Part shown: positions 17,207 to 26,239 of the stretch, piece by piece | How positions within the stretch are numbered: the stretch's first letter is position 1 | Layout: every line of letters starts with the position of its first letter | Assembly: GCF_024706985.1 (NCBI RefSeq) | Contig: NZ_JAMCCX010000072.1 | Coordinates: forward strand, 62,001-126,000 | Length of the DNA stretch: 64,000 nucleotides | Reading direction: 5' to 3' | DNA from: Alicyclobacillus sp. SP_1 | Lineage (GTDB): Bacteria > Bacillota > Bacilli > Alicyclobacillales > Alicyclobacillaceae | Made by a program: the position numbers and the translations under genes | The notes under the pieces: generated by a model | The model's input: the letters and a program-made list of their open reading frames with translations, nothing else | Database searches by the model: none | Told to the model about the DNA's origin: nothing

Positions 17207-18143
17207 TGTCTTCCACGCCGTGTTCGCGCCCGGCTTCTTTCAGAACGGGTCCGTCCGTCAAGCTCTGCTACTCGGCAGTGCAACCGCGATACTCTCGGGA
17301 ATGGTTGGTGTATTTGCCGTCCTCCGCGGCCAGTCGTTCGCTGGTCATGCGCTCGGCGATTTTGGCGCTACAGGCGCCTCAGGCGCCTTTTTGCTCGGCG
17401 CCCCTGCCATCTGGGGCTTTCTCACCGTCGGACTCCTCGGAGGCACAGCCATGGACGTACTCGGCCGCCGCCCTCGGGAGCGAGACGTGGCAACAGGTAT
17501 CACACTGACTTTCATTCTCGGTCTCGGCGCCCTGTTTCTCTACTTCGATACCACGCACAGCAACACCACAGGAGCTCCAATGACCATTCTGTTTGGTTCG
17601 ATTTTTTTGATCGATCCCGCTCTTGTCCCTATCACTCTCTCTTTGGCCATACTCACGCTCATGCTCTTGTTCGTTCTCTATCGACCCCTGCTGCTGAGTT
17701 CTCTCAGCCCCGACTTGGCGAGAGCGCGCGGCGTACCCGTTCGCGTCGTCAGCATTCTGTTCATGTCGGCGTTGGCGATGACCGTCGAACAAGCAGCCAT
17801 TCTCATAGGTGCGCTGCTTAGCACGGCCTTGCTCATCGGCCCCGCAGCCACGGCGATACGGCTCGTCAAACGTCCTGGCCAAGCCATGACCGTTGCGGCC
17901 CTGGTTGGACTGTTGGCAACATGGCTCGGCATTCTCTGTGCCTATGACAGCTACAACTGGCCGCCACTCCATCGCGGCTGGCCAGTGAGTTTCTTTGTAG
18001 CTGCACTCCTCTTGTTGTTTTATCTTGCGGCCAGCGCCGGAGCTACATCGATTTCGCGCGTCAGAATACGGCGGAACCCTTACAGGCATTTTCCACAAAC
18101 GTGGAAAAAGGTTGCATCGCCGAGAGAGCGAGGAGACGCATGA
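17196..18143 (+). CDS. znuB: zinc ABC transporter permease, first subunit
   Basis: A 315-residue ABC-3 family permease with about eight membrane segments. The conserved RGQSFAGHALGDFGATGASGAF (core SFAGHALGDFG) and the C-terminal ALLIGPAATAIRL are family landmarks. ATG 17196 overlaps the ATPase end by 11 bp; the longer upstream frame is antisense-free but runs inside znuC. It should form the membrane channel for the metal, together with the next gene's product. Confidence 0.88.
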   Translation: MWSDVFHAVFAPGFFQNGSVRQALLLGSATAILSGMVGVFAVLRGQSFAGHALGDFGATGASGAFLLGAPAIWGFLTVGLLGGTAMDVLGRRPRERDVATGITLTFILGLGALFLYFDTTHSNTTGAPMTILFGSIFLIDPALVPITLSLAILTLMLLFVLYRPLLLSSLSPDLARARGVPVRVVSILFMSALAMTVEQAAILIGALLSTALLIGPAATAIRLVKRPGQAMTVAALVGLLATWLGILCAYDSYNWPPLHRGWPVSFFVAALLLLFYLAASAGATSISRVRIRRNPYRHFPQTWKKVASPRERGDA

Positions 18144-18994
18144 GTACACTCTGGTCATGGTTGTTCCCACCTGGACTGTTTTCTTCCAGCTTTATGGTCG
18201 ACACGTGGGAAGGGGCCAGCATCGTCGCCGTCATCGCTGGTTTCGTGGGTTTCTTTGTGGTCCTCCGCGGCTCTGCTTTTGTGGCGCACGCTTTACCCAA
18301 AGGAGGATTTGCCGGTGCGGCGTGTGCCACATTTTTCGGCTTCAATTCCATTCTTGGTTTAGCCATGTTTAGCGTCGGCGGTGCGCTTGGAATCGCCTGG
18401 CTGGGTCGCCGCGGACGACACGATGTGGTCACTGCTTTGACGCTCGTGTTTCTGCTCGGAACAGGAGCCCTCTTTCTCAATTTGAACAACCTCTACGCGC
18501 CGGAGATTTATAGCCTCCTGTTTGGCGAAATCCTCGGTATTACGCACCGGGAAGTTCTCGACACAGCCGCCATCGGGGTCATCTCTGTCGTTTTGCTCGG
18601 TTTTCTCTACCGTCCCTTACTGCTACTGTCCATCCTTCCGACGACTGCCGAAGCCCGCGGCATCCGACCGCGCCGGATGGAGACGGTATTTCTCATCGTA
18701 GTTGGTCTCGCAACGGCAGTCACCGTGCCGATTGTGGGAGCACTTTTGTCCTTCAGCCTGATGATAGCTCCTGCTGCAGCAGCGCGCTATTGGACCGTCC
18801 GTCCTCTTCACGCCATGGGATTGTCCGCTGCCATCGCGGTCTTCATCGTCGCTCTATCCATCTTCCTCTCTTACGATACTGGCTGGCCAGTGGGTTTTTT
18901 TGTTGCAGCACTCGCTGCCGCCGTGTATGCATTGTCACGCGCACTTCATCCCACCACGCGCACATCTTCCAAAGCGCGGGCGAATTGTTCGTGA
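18140..18994 (+). CDS. zinc ABC transporter permease, second subunit
   Basis: A 284-residue ABC-3 permease homologous to the preceding one: LRGSAFVAHALPKGGFAGAA parallels the first permease, and LMIAPAAAARYW matches its C-terminal region. The ATG at 18140 overlaps the upstream stop (ATGA). Two different permeases with one ATPase and one binding protein suggest a heterodimeric channel. The last 49 bp overlap the convergent ABC exporter gene on the other strand. Confidence 0.85.
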   Translation: MSTLWSWLFPPGLFSSSFMVDTWEGASIVAVIAGFVGFFVVLRGSAFVAHALPKGGFAGAACATFFGFNSILGLAMFSVGGALGIAWLGRRGRHDVVTALTLVFLLGTGALFLNLNNLYAPEIYSLLFGEILGITHREVLDTAAIGVISVVLLGFLYRPLLLLSILPTTAEARGIRPRRMETVFLIVVGLATAVTVPIVGALLSFSLMIAPAAAARYWTVRPLHAMGLSAAIAVFIVALSIFLSYDTGWPVGFFVAALAAAVYALSRALHPTTRTSSKARANCS

Positions 18995-20775
18995 AAGAGT
19001 CGTTGATAGAGACCGCCTGTTTCGAGAAGCTCTGCGTGCGTACCGTGTTCCCGAATCTGACCTTGCTCCACGACATAGATACAGTCGGCTTCTAACACGG
19101 TACTCAATCGGTGCGCGATGACAATGGCGGTGCGCCCCGTCAACAGTGCCGCCAATGCGTCTTGCACGGCGCGCTCAGAAGCCGAATCGAGCGCTGAAGT
19201 GGCCTCGTCTAACACGACAACTCTCGGATTTTTGAGCAGCACACGCGCAATCGACATACGCTGCTTCTCGCCGCCCGAAAGCTTGTGCCCACGCTCACCC
19301 ACCACGGTGTTATACCCCTCAGGAAGAGAGACAATCAGGTCGTGGATGGCCGCTGCTTTGGTCGCTGCGACCACTTCGTCGTCAGTGGCGTCTGGCTTGG
19401 CAAAGCGCAAGTTGGCGAGAATCGTGTCGTGAAACAAAAAAGTATCTTGCGTCACCATGCCCATGGCCACAGAGAGCGAAGAGAGTCGAATGTTTTTTAG
19501 GTCGATACCATCGAGCGTGACCGAGCCCGCGGACGGGTCGTACAGTCTGGCCACCAAATAGCTTATCGTCGACTTGCCCGCGCCACTTGGCCCGACGAGC
19601 GCAATCATTTGGCCAGGTTTGGCCTCGAGCTGGACATGGTCGAGTGCTAGCCGGTCTCCCCCGTATGAAAAGCAGACGTCGTGGAACTGCACGTGACCTC
19701 GCACCTCGGGCACATCGACCGGCTCTGCCGCATCCTCGATGGACGGGGTTAAATCGAGATATTCAAAGAGTCGGTCAAACAAAGCTACACTGCTGTACAC
19801 ATTGACACCCGTATTCGCGAGAGACGAGACCGGCTGGAGGAGTCGCGTGAGAAACACCGTAAACGCTACCATCGTGCCGATGGAGACCGTTCGACCAAAA
19901 AACGGATGTCCTCCGACGAAATAAATGATAGCTGGTCCGGACGCGGTAATGATACTGAGAAACATGAAAAACCAGCGGCCAACGAGCGTCTGCTTAATAT
20001 CGAGCGCGCGAATCTCCTGGCTAATGCCAGTAAAATGCTCCACCTCTTGTTGCTGCCGGCCAAACAGTTTAATCAACAGGGCTCCGCTCAGCGACAGCGT
20101 TTCGGCCATATGCGACGACATCTCGCCGATTTTTGCCTGCGTGTCCCGCCGCACCCGATACGTGATTTTTCCCACCTGGCGCAACGGCAAGATGAAGATA
20201 GGCAAAATGGCAAGCGAGACGACAGCGAGTTCCAGATTCATCTCCAACATCGCGATCGTCGTGGTGACCACCACCAGCAGATTGTTCAGCGTCTGCCCAT
20301 ACGTCTGCGTGACCACGCTCTGCAACTGTTGAACGTCATTTGTCATGCGCGACATCACTTCGCCCGTCTTGGTCTTCGTAAAAAAGTCGACGGGCATGCG
20401 CTGCAAGTGGGCGTAAAGCTTGACGCGCAAGTCATTCATGACCGCCTCGCCAATCCACGAGTTGATGTACGTCTGCAGTACTCCAAGGAGAGAACTGGCC
20501 ACAATGAGTCCGATAATCCAGACCGTCAATTTGTCCAACAGCGGATAGTTGTGCTTGAGCAGCGCATTGTCGACAATTTGCCGCATCAATACAGGTTGCA
20601 GTGTGCCGAAAATAGCCGCTAGGGCAATGACAAAAATAACCGAGATGAGAGGGACTTTATAGGGGCGAAAATAACTCCAGATGCGCTTCCACGGAACCTT
20701 ACGCAACGGAATTTTCTGACTCTTGTCGAGGGTCTTATACGACGAAATCCGTCCAAACCCGCTACCTCCGTGCAT
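18946..20775 (-). CDS. multidrug-type ABC exporter, fused membrane and ATPase domains
   Basis: A 609-residue half-transporter. Residues about 20-330 form the six-helix ABC transmembrane domain, with the exporter motif TKTKTGEVMSRMTNDVQQLQ. Residues 350-600 form the ATPase: Walker A GPSGAGKSTISYL, Q-loop MVTQDTFLFHD, signature LSGGEKQRMS, Walker B VVVLDEATSALD and H-loop IAHRLSTV. It should function as a homodimer (MsbA/LmrA/BmrA type) exporting drugs or lipids. AAAGGAGG precedes the ATG. The MarR gene lies 24 bp upstream, so the two are probably an operon. Confidence 0.93.
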   Translation of the reverse strand: MHGGSGFGRISSYKTLDKSQKIPLRKVPWKRIWSYFRPYKVPLISVIFVIALAAIFGTLQPVLMRQIVDNALLKHNYPLLDKLTVWIIGLIVASSLLGVLQTYINSWIGEAVMNDLRVKLYAHLQRMPVDFFTKTKTGEVMSRMTNDVQQLQSVVTQTYGQTLNNLLVVVTTTIAMLEMNLELAVVSLAILPIFILPLRQVGKITYRVRRDTQAKIGEMSSHMAETLSLSGALLIKLFGRQQQEVEHFTGISQEIRALDIKQTLVGRWFFMFLSIITASGPAIIYFVGGHPFFGRTVSIGTMVAFTVFLTRLLQPVSSLANTGVNVYSSVALFDRLFEYLDLTPSIEDAAEPVDVPEVRGHVQFHDVCFSYGGDRLALDHVQLEAKPGQMIALVGPSGAGKSTISYLVARLYDPSAGSVTLDGIDLKNIRLSSLSVAMGMVTQDTFLFHDTILANLRFAKPDATDDEVVAATKAAAIHDLIVSLPEGYNTVVGERGHKLSGGEKQRMSIARVLLKNPRVVVLDEATSALDSASERAVQDALAALLTGRTAIVIAHRLSTVLEADCIYVVEQGQIREHGTHAELLETGGLYQRLFHEQFARALEDVRVVG

Positions 20776-20799
20776 CGTTCTTTCCTCCTTTATTGCACC

Positions 20800-21273
20800 C
20801 TATCGTCGCGGCACATTCGATGCGCTCCCCGCATCCTTCATCACCTCGGCCAGACGCGTGAGTAACCGCACCAACACTTCTACCTCTCCGGCTTCAAAGG
20901 CAGCAAAACTTGCGGCCAGTAAATTTTCCTGAGCCCGCCGCCCAGCTTCCAGCGCCTCGCGACCGGATATCGTCAAAGAGACAGAACGAGAGCGTGCGTC
21001 CGCCTCATCCACGCGACGTTCCACAAGTCCAGCCAATTCCAATCGGTCAATCATCTGCGACATCGTGCTTGCTCTCACATCGAGTCGCTCGGCCAGTTCA
21101 CCCATCGAGCAGGATTCGCATCGCCCCAGCGTTCGCAGAATGAGCCATTGCGATCTCGTTGGTTCCACTCCCTCTATCTCGGCAAAGCGCTGCCTTCGCA
21201 ACAGGCGATGCAGTTGTTGCATAGCATCCAAAAATTGTCCCATCATGCCGTTCTCTCGCATCTCGTCCTCCAT
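20800..21273 (-). CDS. MarR family transcriptional regulator
   Basis: A 157-residue winged-helix regulator with the MarR core SQWLILRTLGRCESCSMGEL, the recognition helix region RASTMSQMIDRLE and the wing ERRVDEADARSRSVSLT. ATG 21273 is used because AGGAGGTG lies nine bases before it. It is the first gene of an operon with the ABC exporter, which it probably represses. A dyad in the divergent promoter region is a likely operator. Confidence 0.88.
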   Translation of the reverse strand: MEDEMRENGMMGQFLDAMQQLHRLLRRQRFAEIEGVEPTRSQWLILRTLGRCESCSMGELAERLDVRASTMSQMIDRLELAGLVERRVDEADARSRSVSLTISGREALEAGRRAQENLLAASFAAFEAGEVEVLVRLLTRLAEVMKDAGSASNVPRR

Positions 21274-21337
21274 CTCCGAAAACACCTCCTGCGGTCCATA
21301 AGCCAACCGCAACCGTTCACTCCATTCCGGATTTCAG

Positions 21338-21360
21338 TTTATCTAGCGAAACTAAATAAA
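21338..21360. promoter_or_regulatory. MarR-type operator candidate
   Basis: An imperfect dyad, TTTATCTAG (21338-21346) and CTAAATAAA (21352-21360), with a 5-nt centre and one mismatch. It lies between the divergent MarR and aldo/keto reductase genes, 65 bp before the MarR start. The position fits autoregulation; binding is untested. Confidence 0.5.
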
Positions 21361-21447
21361 TCAAGGAGTATGGACCCAGAATTTCGCTCTGAGTCCAAAG
21401 AGCGATAAAATGGACAGTGTACCCAGTCGAAATGGAGGAGTGCAGAG

Positions 21448-22314
21448 ATGGCGACAGACAGCGTTCACGCAAAACAATCCGGTACCTTCACGCTTGGAGG
21501 AGATTTGCCGGTTCACCGCCTCGGCTATGGCGCAATGCAATTGACGGGCCCTGGCATTTGGGGAGACCCGAAAGACCCTGACGAGGCGGTTCGCGTGCTC
21601 AAGCGCGCGCTTGAACTCGGCGTCAACTTTATCGATACAGCCGACTCATATGGACCGTTCGTATCGGAGATGCTCATCCGCAAAGCACTGCATCCGTATC
21701 CGAAAGACTTGGTTATCGCGACCAAAGCAGGTCTGACTCGATGCGGTCCCAACGATTGGCGCCCAGTCGGCCGACCCGAATATCTGCGCCAGCAAGTCGA
21801 GCTCAGTCTGCGCCATCTGGGTCTAGAGCGGATCGACCTCTTGCAGTTGCACCGCATTGACCCGAAGGTTCCATTGGAGGAACAAATTGGGGAGCTTGCT
21901 TTGCTCCAAAAAGAGGGGAAAATTCGCCACATTGGCCTAAGCGAAGTGACCGTGGAACAGATTGAGCAGGCGAAGAAGATTGCAACCATCGTGTCGGTGC
22001 AAAATTTGTACAATCTGGCCAAGCGAGACGCCGAATCCGTGCTCAGATACTGCGAAGAACACGAGATGGGCTTCATCCCCTGGTTCCCGCTTGCGACTGG
22101 CGCACTTGCCAAAGAAGGTGGCCCGCTGGATGAACTCGCAAAACGTCATCAGGCGAAGCCATCGCAACTCGCACTGGCCTGGTTGCTCAAAAAATCGCCT
22201 GTCATGTTGCCCATACCTGGAACATCCTCCGTTGCCCATCTCGAAGAGAATATGGCAGCAGCTGCGATAACACTCGACCCAGCGGACTTCGACGCGCTGA
22301 CCCACGCCGTCTGA
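21448..22314 (+). CDS. aldo/keto reductase
   Basis: A 288-residue NAD(P)H-dependent reductase of the AKR superfamily. The catalytic tetrad is visible: Asp and Tyr in [11 protein letters not shown], Lys in [10 protein letters not shown] and His in LLQLHRIDP. The C-terminal [14 protein letters not shown] is the cofactor phosphate-binding region. GGAGG lies nine bases before ATG 21448. It is divergent from the MarR gene and could be part of the same stress response. The substrate is unknown. Confidence 0.92.
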   Translation: MATDSVHAKQSGTFTLGGDLPVHRLGYGAMQLTGPGIWGDPKDPDEAVRVLKRALELGVNFIDTADSYGPFVSEMLIRKALHPYPKDLVIATKAGLTRCGPNDWRPVGRPEYLRQQVELSLRHLGLERIDLLQLHRIDPKVPLEEQIGELALLQKEGKIRHIGLSEVTVEQIEQAKKIATIVSVQNLYNLAKRDAESVLRYCEEHEMGFIPWFPLATGALAKEGGPLDELAKRHQAKPSQLALAWLLKKSPVMLPIPGTSSVAHLEENMAAAAITLDPADFDALTHAV

Positions 22315-22364
22315 ACAGACTCGGTCGCTTGATGACACGTCCGCTTTCCATGCTTCTCAACAAG

Positions 22365-22419
22365 GCAGGTCAGACCGCGGCTCTGGGTTCGACGGATGAG
22401 AGCCGCGGTGGACACCTGC
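22365..22419. terminator. long inverted repeat between convergent genes, probable terminator
   Basis: An 11-bp perfect stem (22374-22384 with 22399-22409, ACCGCGGCTCT and its complement) is extended by a second 6-bp stem (GCAGGT 22365-22370 with ACCTGC 22414-22419). It lies between the ends of the aldo/keto reductase and quinone oxidoreductase genes. No T-run follows, so termination strength is uncertain. Confidence 0.55.
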
Positions 22420-22455
22420 GAGCAGAGCGGATCTGCATGCTACGACGCAGTCCGT

Positions 22456-23439
22456 TTAAGGCTGAACAACGAGCACAATCTTTCCTGTGCTTTGACGGCT
22501 CTCCAGCAACTCATGCGCCTTTTTGCAGTCTTCGAGCGGAAAACGCGCACTGACGGGCACATGCAGCTTGCCACTGGCCGCCAAACCCAAGACGGCGTCC
22601 ACCGATGGACGCAAGGTTTGCGGACGCAGGCGACGGGTGGTTCCCATGCTGTATCCTCGAACGGATCGACAACTGCCGTGCAACTCCTGGGTCTGGACCT
22701 GTCCGGGCTTCCCTGAAGCACTGCCGAAGGCCGCAATTCGACCGAACGGAGCCAAGCAGCGCAGGTTCTCCGCAAAGCCATCGCCTGCGACGGAGTCTAG
22801 GATGACATCGACTCCTTTTCTCTCCGTGGCTTCCAATACACCCTCGGCAAAGCCCCCATTGGCCGCTTTAATGACCACGTCTGCGCCGTGTGTGCTCGCA
22901 AACTCCATTTTCTTCGTACTGCCGACCACACCAATGACTCTACTGGCTCCCAAGTGCCGCGCCAACTGAAGTGCGACGGAACCCACACCTCCGGCCGCAG
23001 CATGGACCAACACGCGCTCTCCTGCCGCCAATTGCGTCACTTTTGTCAACAATTCATAAGACGTCACAGCAACCGTCAGCATGCCTGCGGCCGTGTGCCA
23101 ATCCAGGTTCTCTGGAATTTCGTAAGTCAAGTCCACCTTAGCGACCACATATTCGCTGTACGATCCGCCGCTAGGGAAGGCGACCACTCTCTTCCCTTGC
23201 CATCCAGCATCGACTCCCTCGCCCAGCTCATCCACAGTTCCGGCTACATCCAACCCGGGCACAAAGGGCGGCTGTCCACCCGCATGGTAGCGGCCTTGGC
23301 GAGCCATCACATCGGCAAAATTGACGCTCGTCGCCACGGTCCGAATGCGCACCTCCCCCGGACCTGGCACGGGCATCTCCTTATCCACATAGCGCAACAC
23401 ATCGGGTCGGCCAAATGCCGTCACAACCACGGCTTTCAT
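22456..23439 (-). CDS. NADPH:quinone reductase-like zinc-free alcohol dehydrogenase
   Basis: A 327-residue medium-chain dehydrogenase/reductase of the quinone oxidoreductase group. Landmarks are FVPGLDVAGTVDELGEGV, the cofactor-binding VLVHAAAGGVGSVALQLARH (near residue 145) and VILDSVAGDGF. The zinc-ligand cysteines of true alcohol dehydrogenases are missing, as expected for the group. ATG 23439 has GGAGGG eleven bases before it; the longer frame adds 24 unrelated residues. It should reduce quinones or enones with NADPH. Confidence 0.9.
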   Translation of the reverse strand: MKAVVVTAFGRPDVLRYVDKEMPVPGPGEVRIRTVATSVNFADVMARQGRYHAGGQPPFVPGLDVAGTVDELGEGVDAGWQGKRVVAFPSGGSYSEYVVAKVDLTYEIPENLDWHTAAGMLTVAVTSYELLTKVTQLAAGERVLVHAAAGGVGSVALQLARHLGASRVIGVVGSTKKMEFASTHGADVVIKAANGGFAEGVLEATERKGVDVILDSVAGDGFAENLRCLAPFGRIAAFGSASGKPGQVQTQELHGSCRSVRGYSMGTTRRLRPQTLRPSVDAVLGLAASGKLHVPVSARFPLEDCKKAHELLESRQSTGKIVLVVQP

Positions 23440-23609
23440 CGGTCCATCGTCCCTCCAAACTGAGTGCAATTCACGCCTCATTATAGTCCCTTCAACAAAG
23501 GCAGTGCACACACCACGACAGTCCCCGTCTGTCCGCTTGATGTCATAGTTGAAGGACTGTTAGTCGAGTTCTACATGGTCGGCGCCTTGCTCTTGTTGAC
23601 ATCGATGCT

Positions 23610-24053
23610 TCACGAGAGAGGCAATTCAAACTGCTTTTGTAGTGCTTGTCGATTCACAATCATGTCGGCCAAAGTATACTTGTCCAGAACCTCAAGATAG
23701 GCCCGTAGCGCTTCCGAGAATACTCCTTTCAGACGACACATCGGATTGAGAATGCAAAAACCGTTCTCTTCATCGAAACACTCGACCAAATTCCAGTTAT
23801 CTTCCGTATGGCGAATCACCTCGCCAATGCAAATTTCCTCAGGTGGCTTCGCAAGTCGAATACCGCCAGAGCGGCCGCGAACCGTTTTCAAATAACCGAG
23901 CTTGCCAAGCTCGTGAACCACTTTGACCAGATGGTGATTAGAAATGCGGTAAACTCGCGAAATGGATTCAATATTGGATAATTCGTTATCGGGCTGCAGC
24001 GCCACGTAAAGAAGAATCCGCAGAGAATAGTCACTAAATCGCGTCAGATTCAT
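23610..24053 (-). CDS. nsrR: NsrR-like nitric oxide-sensing repressor (Rrf2 family)
   Basis: A 147-residue Rrf2 regulator. The winged helix covers about residues 2-60 (LTRFSDYSLRILLYVAL, ISNHHLVKVVHELGKLGYL) and the sensor loop has three cysteines in CFDEENGFCILNPMC, the arrangement that binds the [Fe-S] cluster in NsrR. ATG 24053 has GGAGGG upstream. The gene is divergent from the flavohemoglobin gene, whose promoter region holds a near-consensus NsrR site. NO should inactivate the cluster and release repression. Confidence 0.88.
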   Translation of the reverse strand: MNLTRFSDYSLRILLYVALQPDNELSNIESISRVYRISNHHLVKVVHELGKLGYLKTVRGRSGGIRLAKPPEEICIGEVIRHTEDNWNLVECFDEENGFCILNPMCRLKGVFSEALRAYLEVLDKYTLADMIVNRQALQKQFELPLS

Positions 24054-24154
24054 GAATAACCCTCCAAGTGTCCGAGACATTCTACCCGTGTCTAACAACA
24101 TCCTAACCGAGAAACCGAAGATCAGATGGAGAAAGTGTCAAATTATCTCCACAA

Positions 24155-24177
24155 AAGATGCATATAAAATACACCTT
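24155..24177. promoter_or_regulatory. NsrR operator of hmp
   Basis: An 11-1-11 dyad: AAGATGCATAT (24155-24165), one base, and AAATACACCTT (24167-24177). It is very close to the known NsrR consensus AAGATGCATTT repeated in inverted order. The site overlaps the TATAAA-like element at 24163-24168, and it sits 87 bp before the hmp ATG and about 100 bp before nsrR, so one site may control both genes. Confidence 0.8.
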
Positions 24178-24263
24178 TAATGCGGCGAAGGGTCTATACT
24201 GTCGTCGTTGTGGTTTTACTTCACTCCGTTGCGCTCTTTCTTCACCCATTGTCCTAGGAGGTC

Positions 24264-25493
24264 ATGCCCTTGTTGTCCAAACAGACCATCGAAATTATCC
24301 GCTCCACCGTCCCTGTTCTCGAGATTCACGGAACAGAAATCACGACCAGGTTTTACGCTCGGCTCTTTGAAAACACCCCCGAGTTATTGAATGTCTTTAA
24401 TCATAGCAATCAACAGGAAGGTCGCCAACAGACAGCGCTGGCAAACGCAGTTTACGCAGCTGCCGTACACATTGATCGATTGAATGACATCATGCCCACC
24501 GTCAAGCAAATTGCTCAAAAACATAGAGGTATCGGAGTGAAGCCAGAACATTATCCGATTGTCGGTGAGAATCTGCTCGCAGCAATGTCTGAAGTTTTAG
24601 GGGATGCAGCCACACCGGAAATCCTTCAAGCTTGGTCAGAGGCCTATGGTGAAATTGCAGGGGCGTTCATTTCCGTCGAGCAGCAAATGTATGAAGAAGT
24701 CGCCAATAAACCAGGAGGATGGATTGGGTACCGGCGATTCATTGTCGATAAAAAGGTGGTCGAAAGCGACGTTATCACGTCCTTTTACCTACGTCCAGAG
24801 GATGGCTCCGCCATTGTCTCTTACGAACCGGGGCAGTACCTGACTTTCTCGATTCACATTCCTGGCGAAAAATACGCACATGTTCGACACTACAGCCTAT
24901 CGGACGTACCAAACCCAAATCACTACCGCATCTCCGTCAAACGAGAAGACACCATACCCAATCAGCCACCTGGGAAAGTGTCCACTTATCTCCATGCACA
25001 CGTTAACGAGGGTGACGTCTTGGAAGTGAGTGCTCCCGCAGGCGACTTTATCCTGTCAGACACAGACACCATTCGGCCGCTCGTCTTCCTCAGTGGTGGA
25101 GTTGGTATGACGCCCATTTTGAGTATGCTGAAGTCGGCATTGCACAACAACGCAACGCGCGACATCACCTACATTCACGCAGCCATCAACGGAGATGTGC
25201 ACGCCTTCCAAGAAGAAGTGGAGACACTCGCGAAATCACATCCCAACCTGACCTACAAGGTTGTCTACGAAACTCCCACAGAAAACGACCAAGTGCAGCG
25301 TAAATTCGATAAATCCGGATTTATTGACCTACCTTGGTTACAGTCTGTACTGGCCGGACCCGAGGCGGACTTTTACTTCTGTGGACCTGCGCCCTTCATG
25401 CACGCCATGAATCGCTCTTTGCGCGATTTTGGAGTTGCGGAGCAAGACATTCACTATGAAGTTTTTGGCCCTCAACTGTCTTTCACCGCTTAA
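24264..25493 (+). CDS. hmp: flavohemoglobin, nitric oxide dioxygenase
   Basis: A 409-residue flavohemoglobin, normal length. Globin domain at residues 1-140, with the proximal heme His in QKHRGIGVKPEHY; FAD domain about 150-260 with HVRHYSLSDVPNPNHYRISV (FAD-binding RxYS within) and NAD domain with LSGGVGMTPILSML and a C-terminal FYFCGPAPFMHAMN. It converts NO and O2 to nitrate in the cytoplasm. TAGGAGGT precedes the ATG. It is regulated by the divergent nsrR and complements the nitrate respiration genes that follow. Confidence 0.96.
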   Translation: MPLLSKQTIEIIRSTVPVLEIHGTEITTRFYARLFENTPELLNVFNHSNQQEGRQQTALANAVYAAAVHIDRLNDIMPTVKQIAQKHRGIGVKPEHYPIVGENLLAAMSEVLGDAATPEILQAWSEAYGEIAGAFISVEQQMYEEVANKPGGWIGYRRFIVDKKVVESDVITSFYLRPEDGSAIVSYEPGQYLTFSIHIPGEKYAHVRHYSLSDVPNPNHYRISVKREDTIPNQPPGKVSTYLHAHVNEGDVLEVSAPAGDFILSDTDTIRPLVFLSGGVGMTPILSMLKSALHNNATRDITYIHAAINGDVHAFQEEVETLAKSHPNLTYKVVYETPTENDQVQRKFDKSGFIDLPWLQSVLAGPEADFYFCGPAPFMHAMNRSLRDFGVAEQDIHYEVFGPQLSFTA

Positions 25494-25515
25494 GCAAAGA
25501 AAAAGAAGAAGAAAA

Positions 25516-25552
25516 AAACTGACCGGCGACTCTCTCAGTCGTCGGTCAGTTT
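25516..25552. terminator. bidirectional terminator overlapping the crp/fnr stop codon
   Basis: A 16-bp stem (25516-25531 and 25537-25552, one G-U pair) with loop CTCTC. The minus-strand transcript ends in a long T-rich run opposite the A-rich 25494-25515. The right arm starts inside the TGA stop of the crp/fnr-like gene (25535-25537), so the gene's last codons form the hairpin. It ends the nar operon and probably hmp too. Confidence 0.85.
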
Positions 25553-26212
25553 GTCAAAATGAAAAGTCCACTGGTCAGTCCTCCCGGTAATGACCCCTTC
25601 GCGGCGCAATTCGCTCCACACGCGATTGACGGACTCACGCGTGACGCCAATCATCTGAGCCATCTCAGAATGCGTCAAAGGAAGTTGGATGTGCGCTTGG
25701 TTTCCACAAATCTCTCCATGTTCCTCCGCCAAATGTTTCAACAACGCGATAACACGATGGCGCGAATCGTAGAGCGAAAGCTCTTGAATTTTCAACTGGA
25801 GACGAGAAATTTGAGTACTCATCACAGCCATGACTTTATGCGTAATGTCTTCATGAGCTTCTAAAAAAGCATCGAACTGAGTACAGCGAATCGACAAGAG
25901 TGTAGTCGCATCCATCGTTTGAGCGGTCCCAGGATACGGGACCCGACTAAAAAAGCCAATGTGCGGGAACATCTCGCCAACGCCAAGTATGTTAACGATA
26001 TGCTGACGTCCGTCTTTATTGACTTGAAAAACCTTCACCAATCCTCGAAGAATGAAGAAAACAAATTCGCGCTCGTGGCCTTCCATAAAAATCGTATATC
26101 CTCGGTCAAATGTATGCATGGTCGCCATGCTCTGAATTTCCGTCAGTTGCTCCGTCGTAAAGTCTTGAAAGATATTTACTTTTCTCAAACTATCGAGCTG
26201 AACCTGCGACAC
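25535..26212 (-). CDS. Crp/Fnr family regulator, last gene of the nar operon
   Basis: A 225-residue CRP/FNR protein: cyclic-nucleotide-like beta barrel (residues 15-120), dimer helix (THKVMAVMSTQISRLQLKIQ) and a helix-turn-helix with recognition segment GVTRESVNRVWSELRREG. The RExxxR pattern predicts TGTGA half-sites, as found upstream. It has only two cysteines (in IRCTQ and EICGNQ), not the Fe-S clusters of E. coli or B. subtilis Fnr, so the oxygen signal is unclear. It lies 27 bp after narI. Confidence 0.9.
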   Translation of the reverse strand: MSQVQLDSLRKVNIFQDFTTEQLTEIQSMATMHTFDRGYTIFMEGHEREFVFFILRGLVKVFQVNKDGRQHIVNILGVGEMFPHIGFFSRVPYPGTAQTMDATTLLSIRCTQFDAFLEAHEDITHKVMAVMSTQISRLQLKIQELSLYDSRHRVIALLKHLAEEHGEICGNQAHIQLPLTHSEMAQMIGVTRESVNRVWSELRREGVITGRTDQWTFHFDKLTDD

Positions 26213-26239
26213 AGAACAGTCTCCTCCCGCGTCATCAAG

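Noticed and set aside
19906-20622. 238-residue plus-strand frame
   Set aside because: Antisense to the ABC exporter gene; its His/Gln/Arg-rich composition is a shadow-frame effect.
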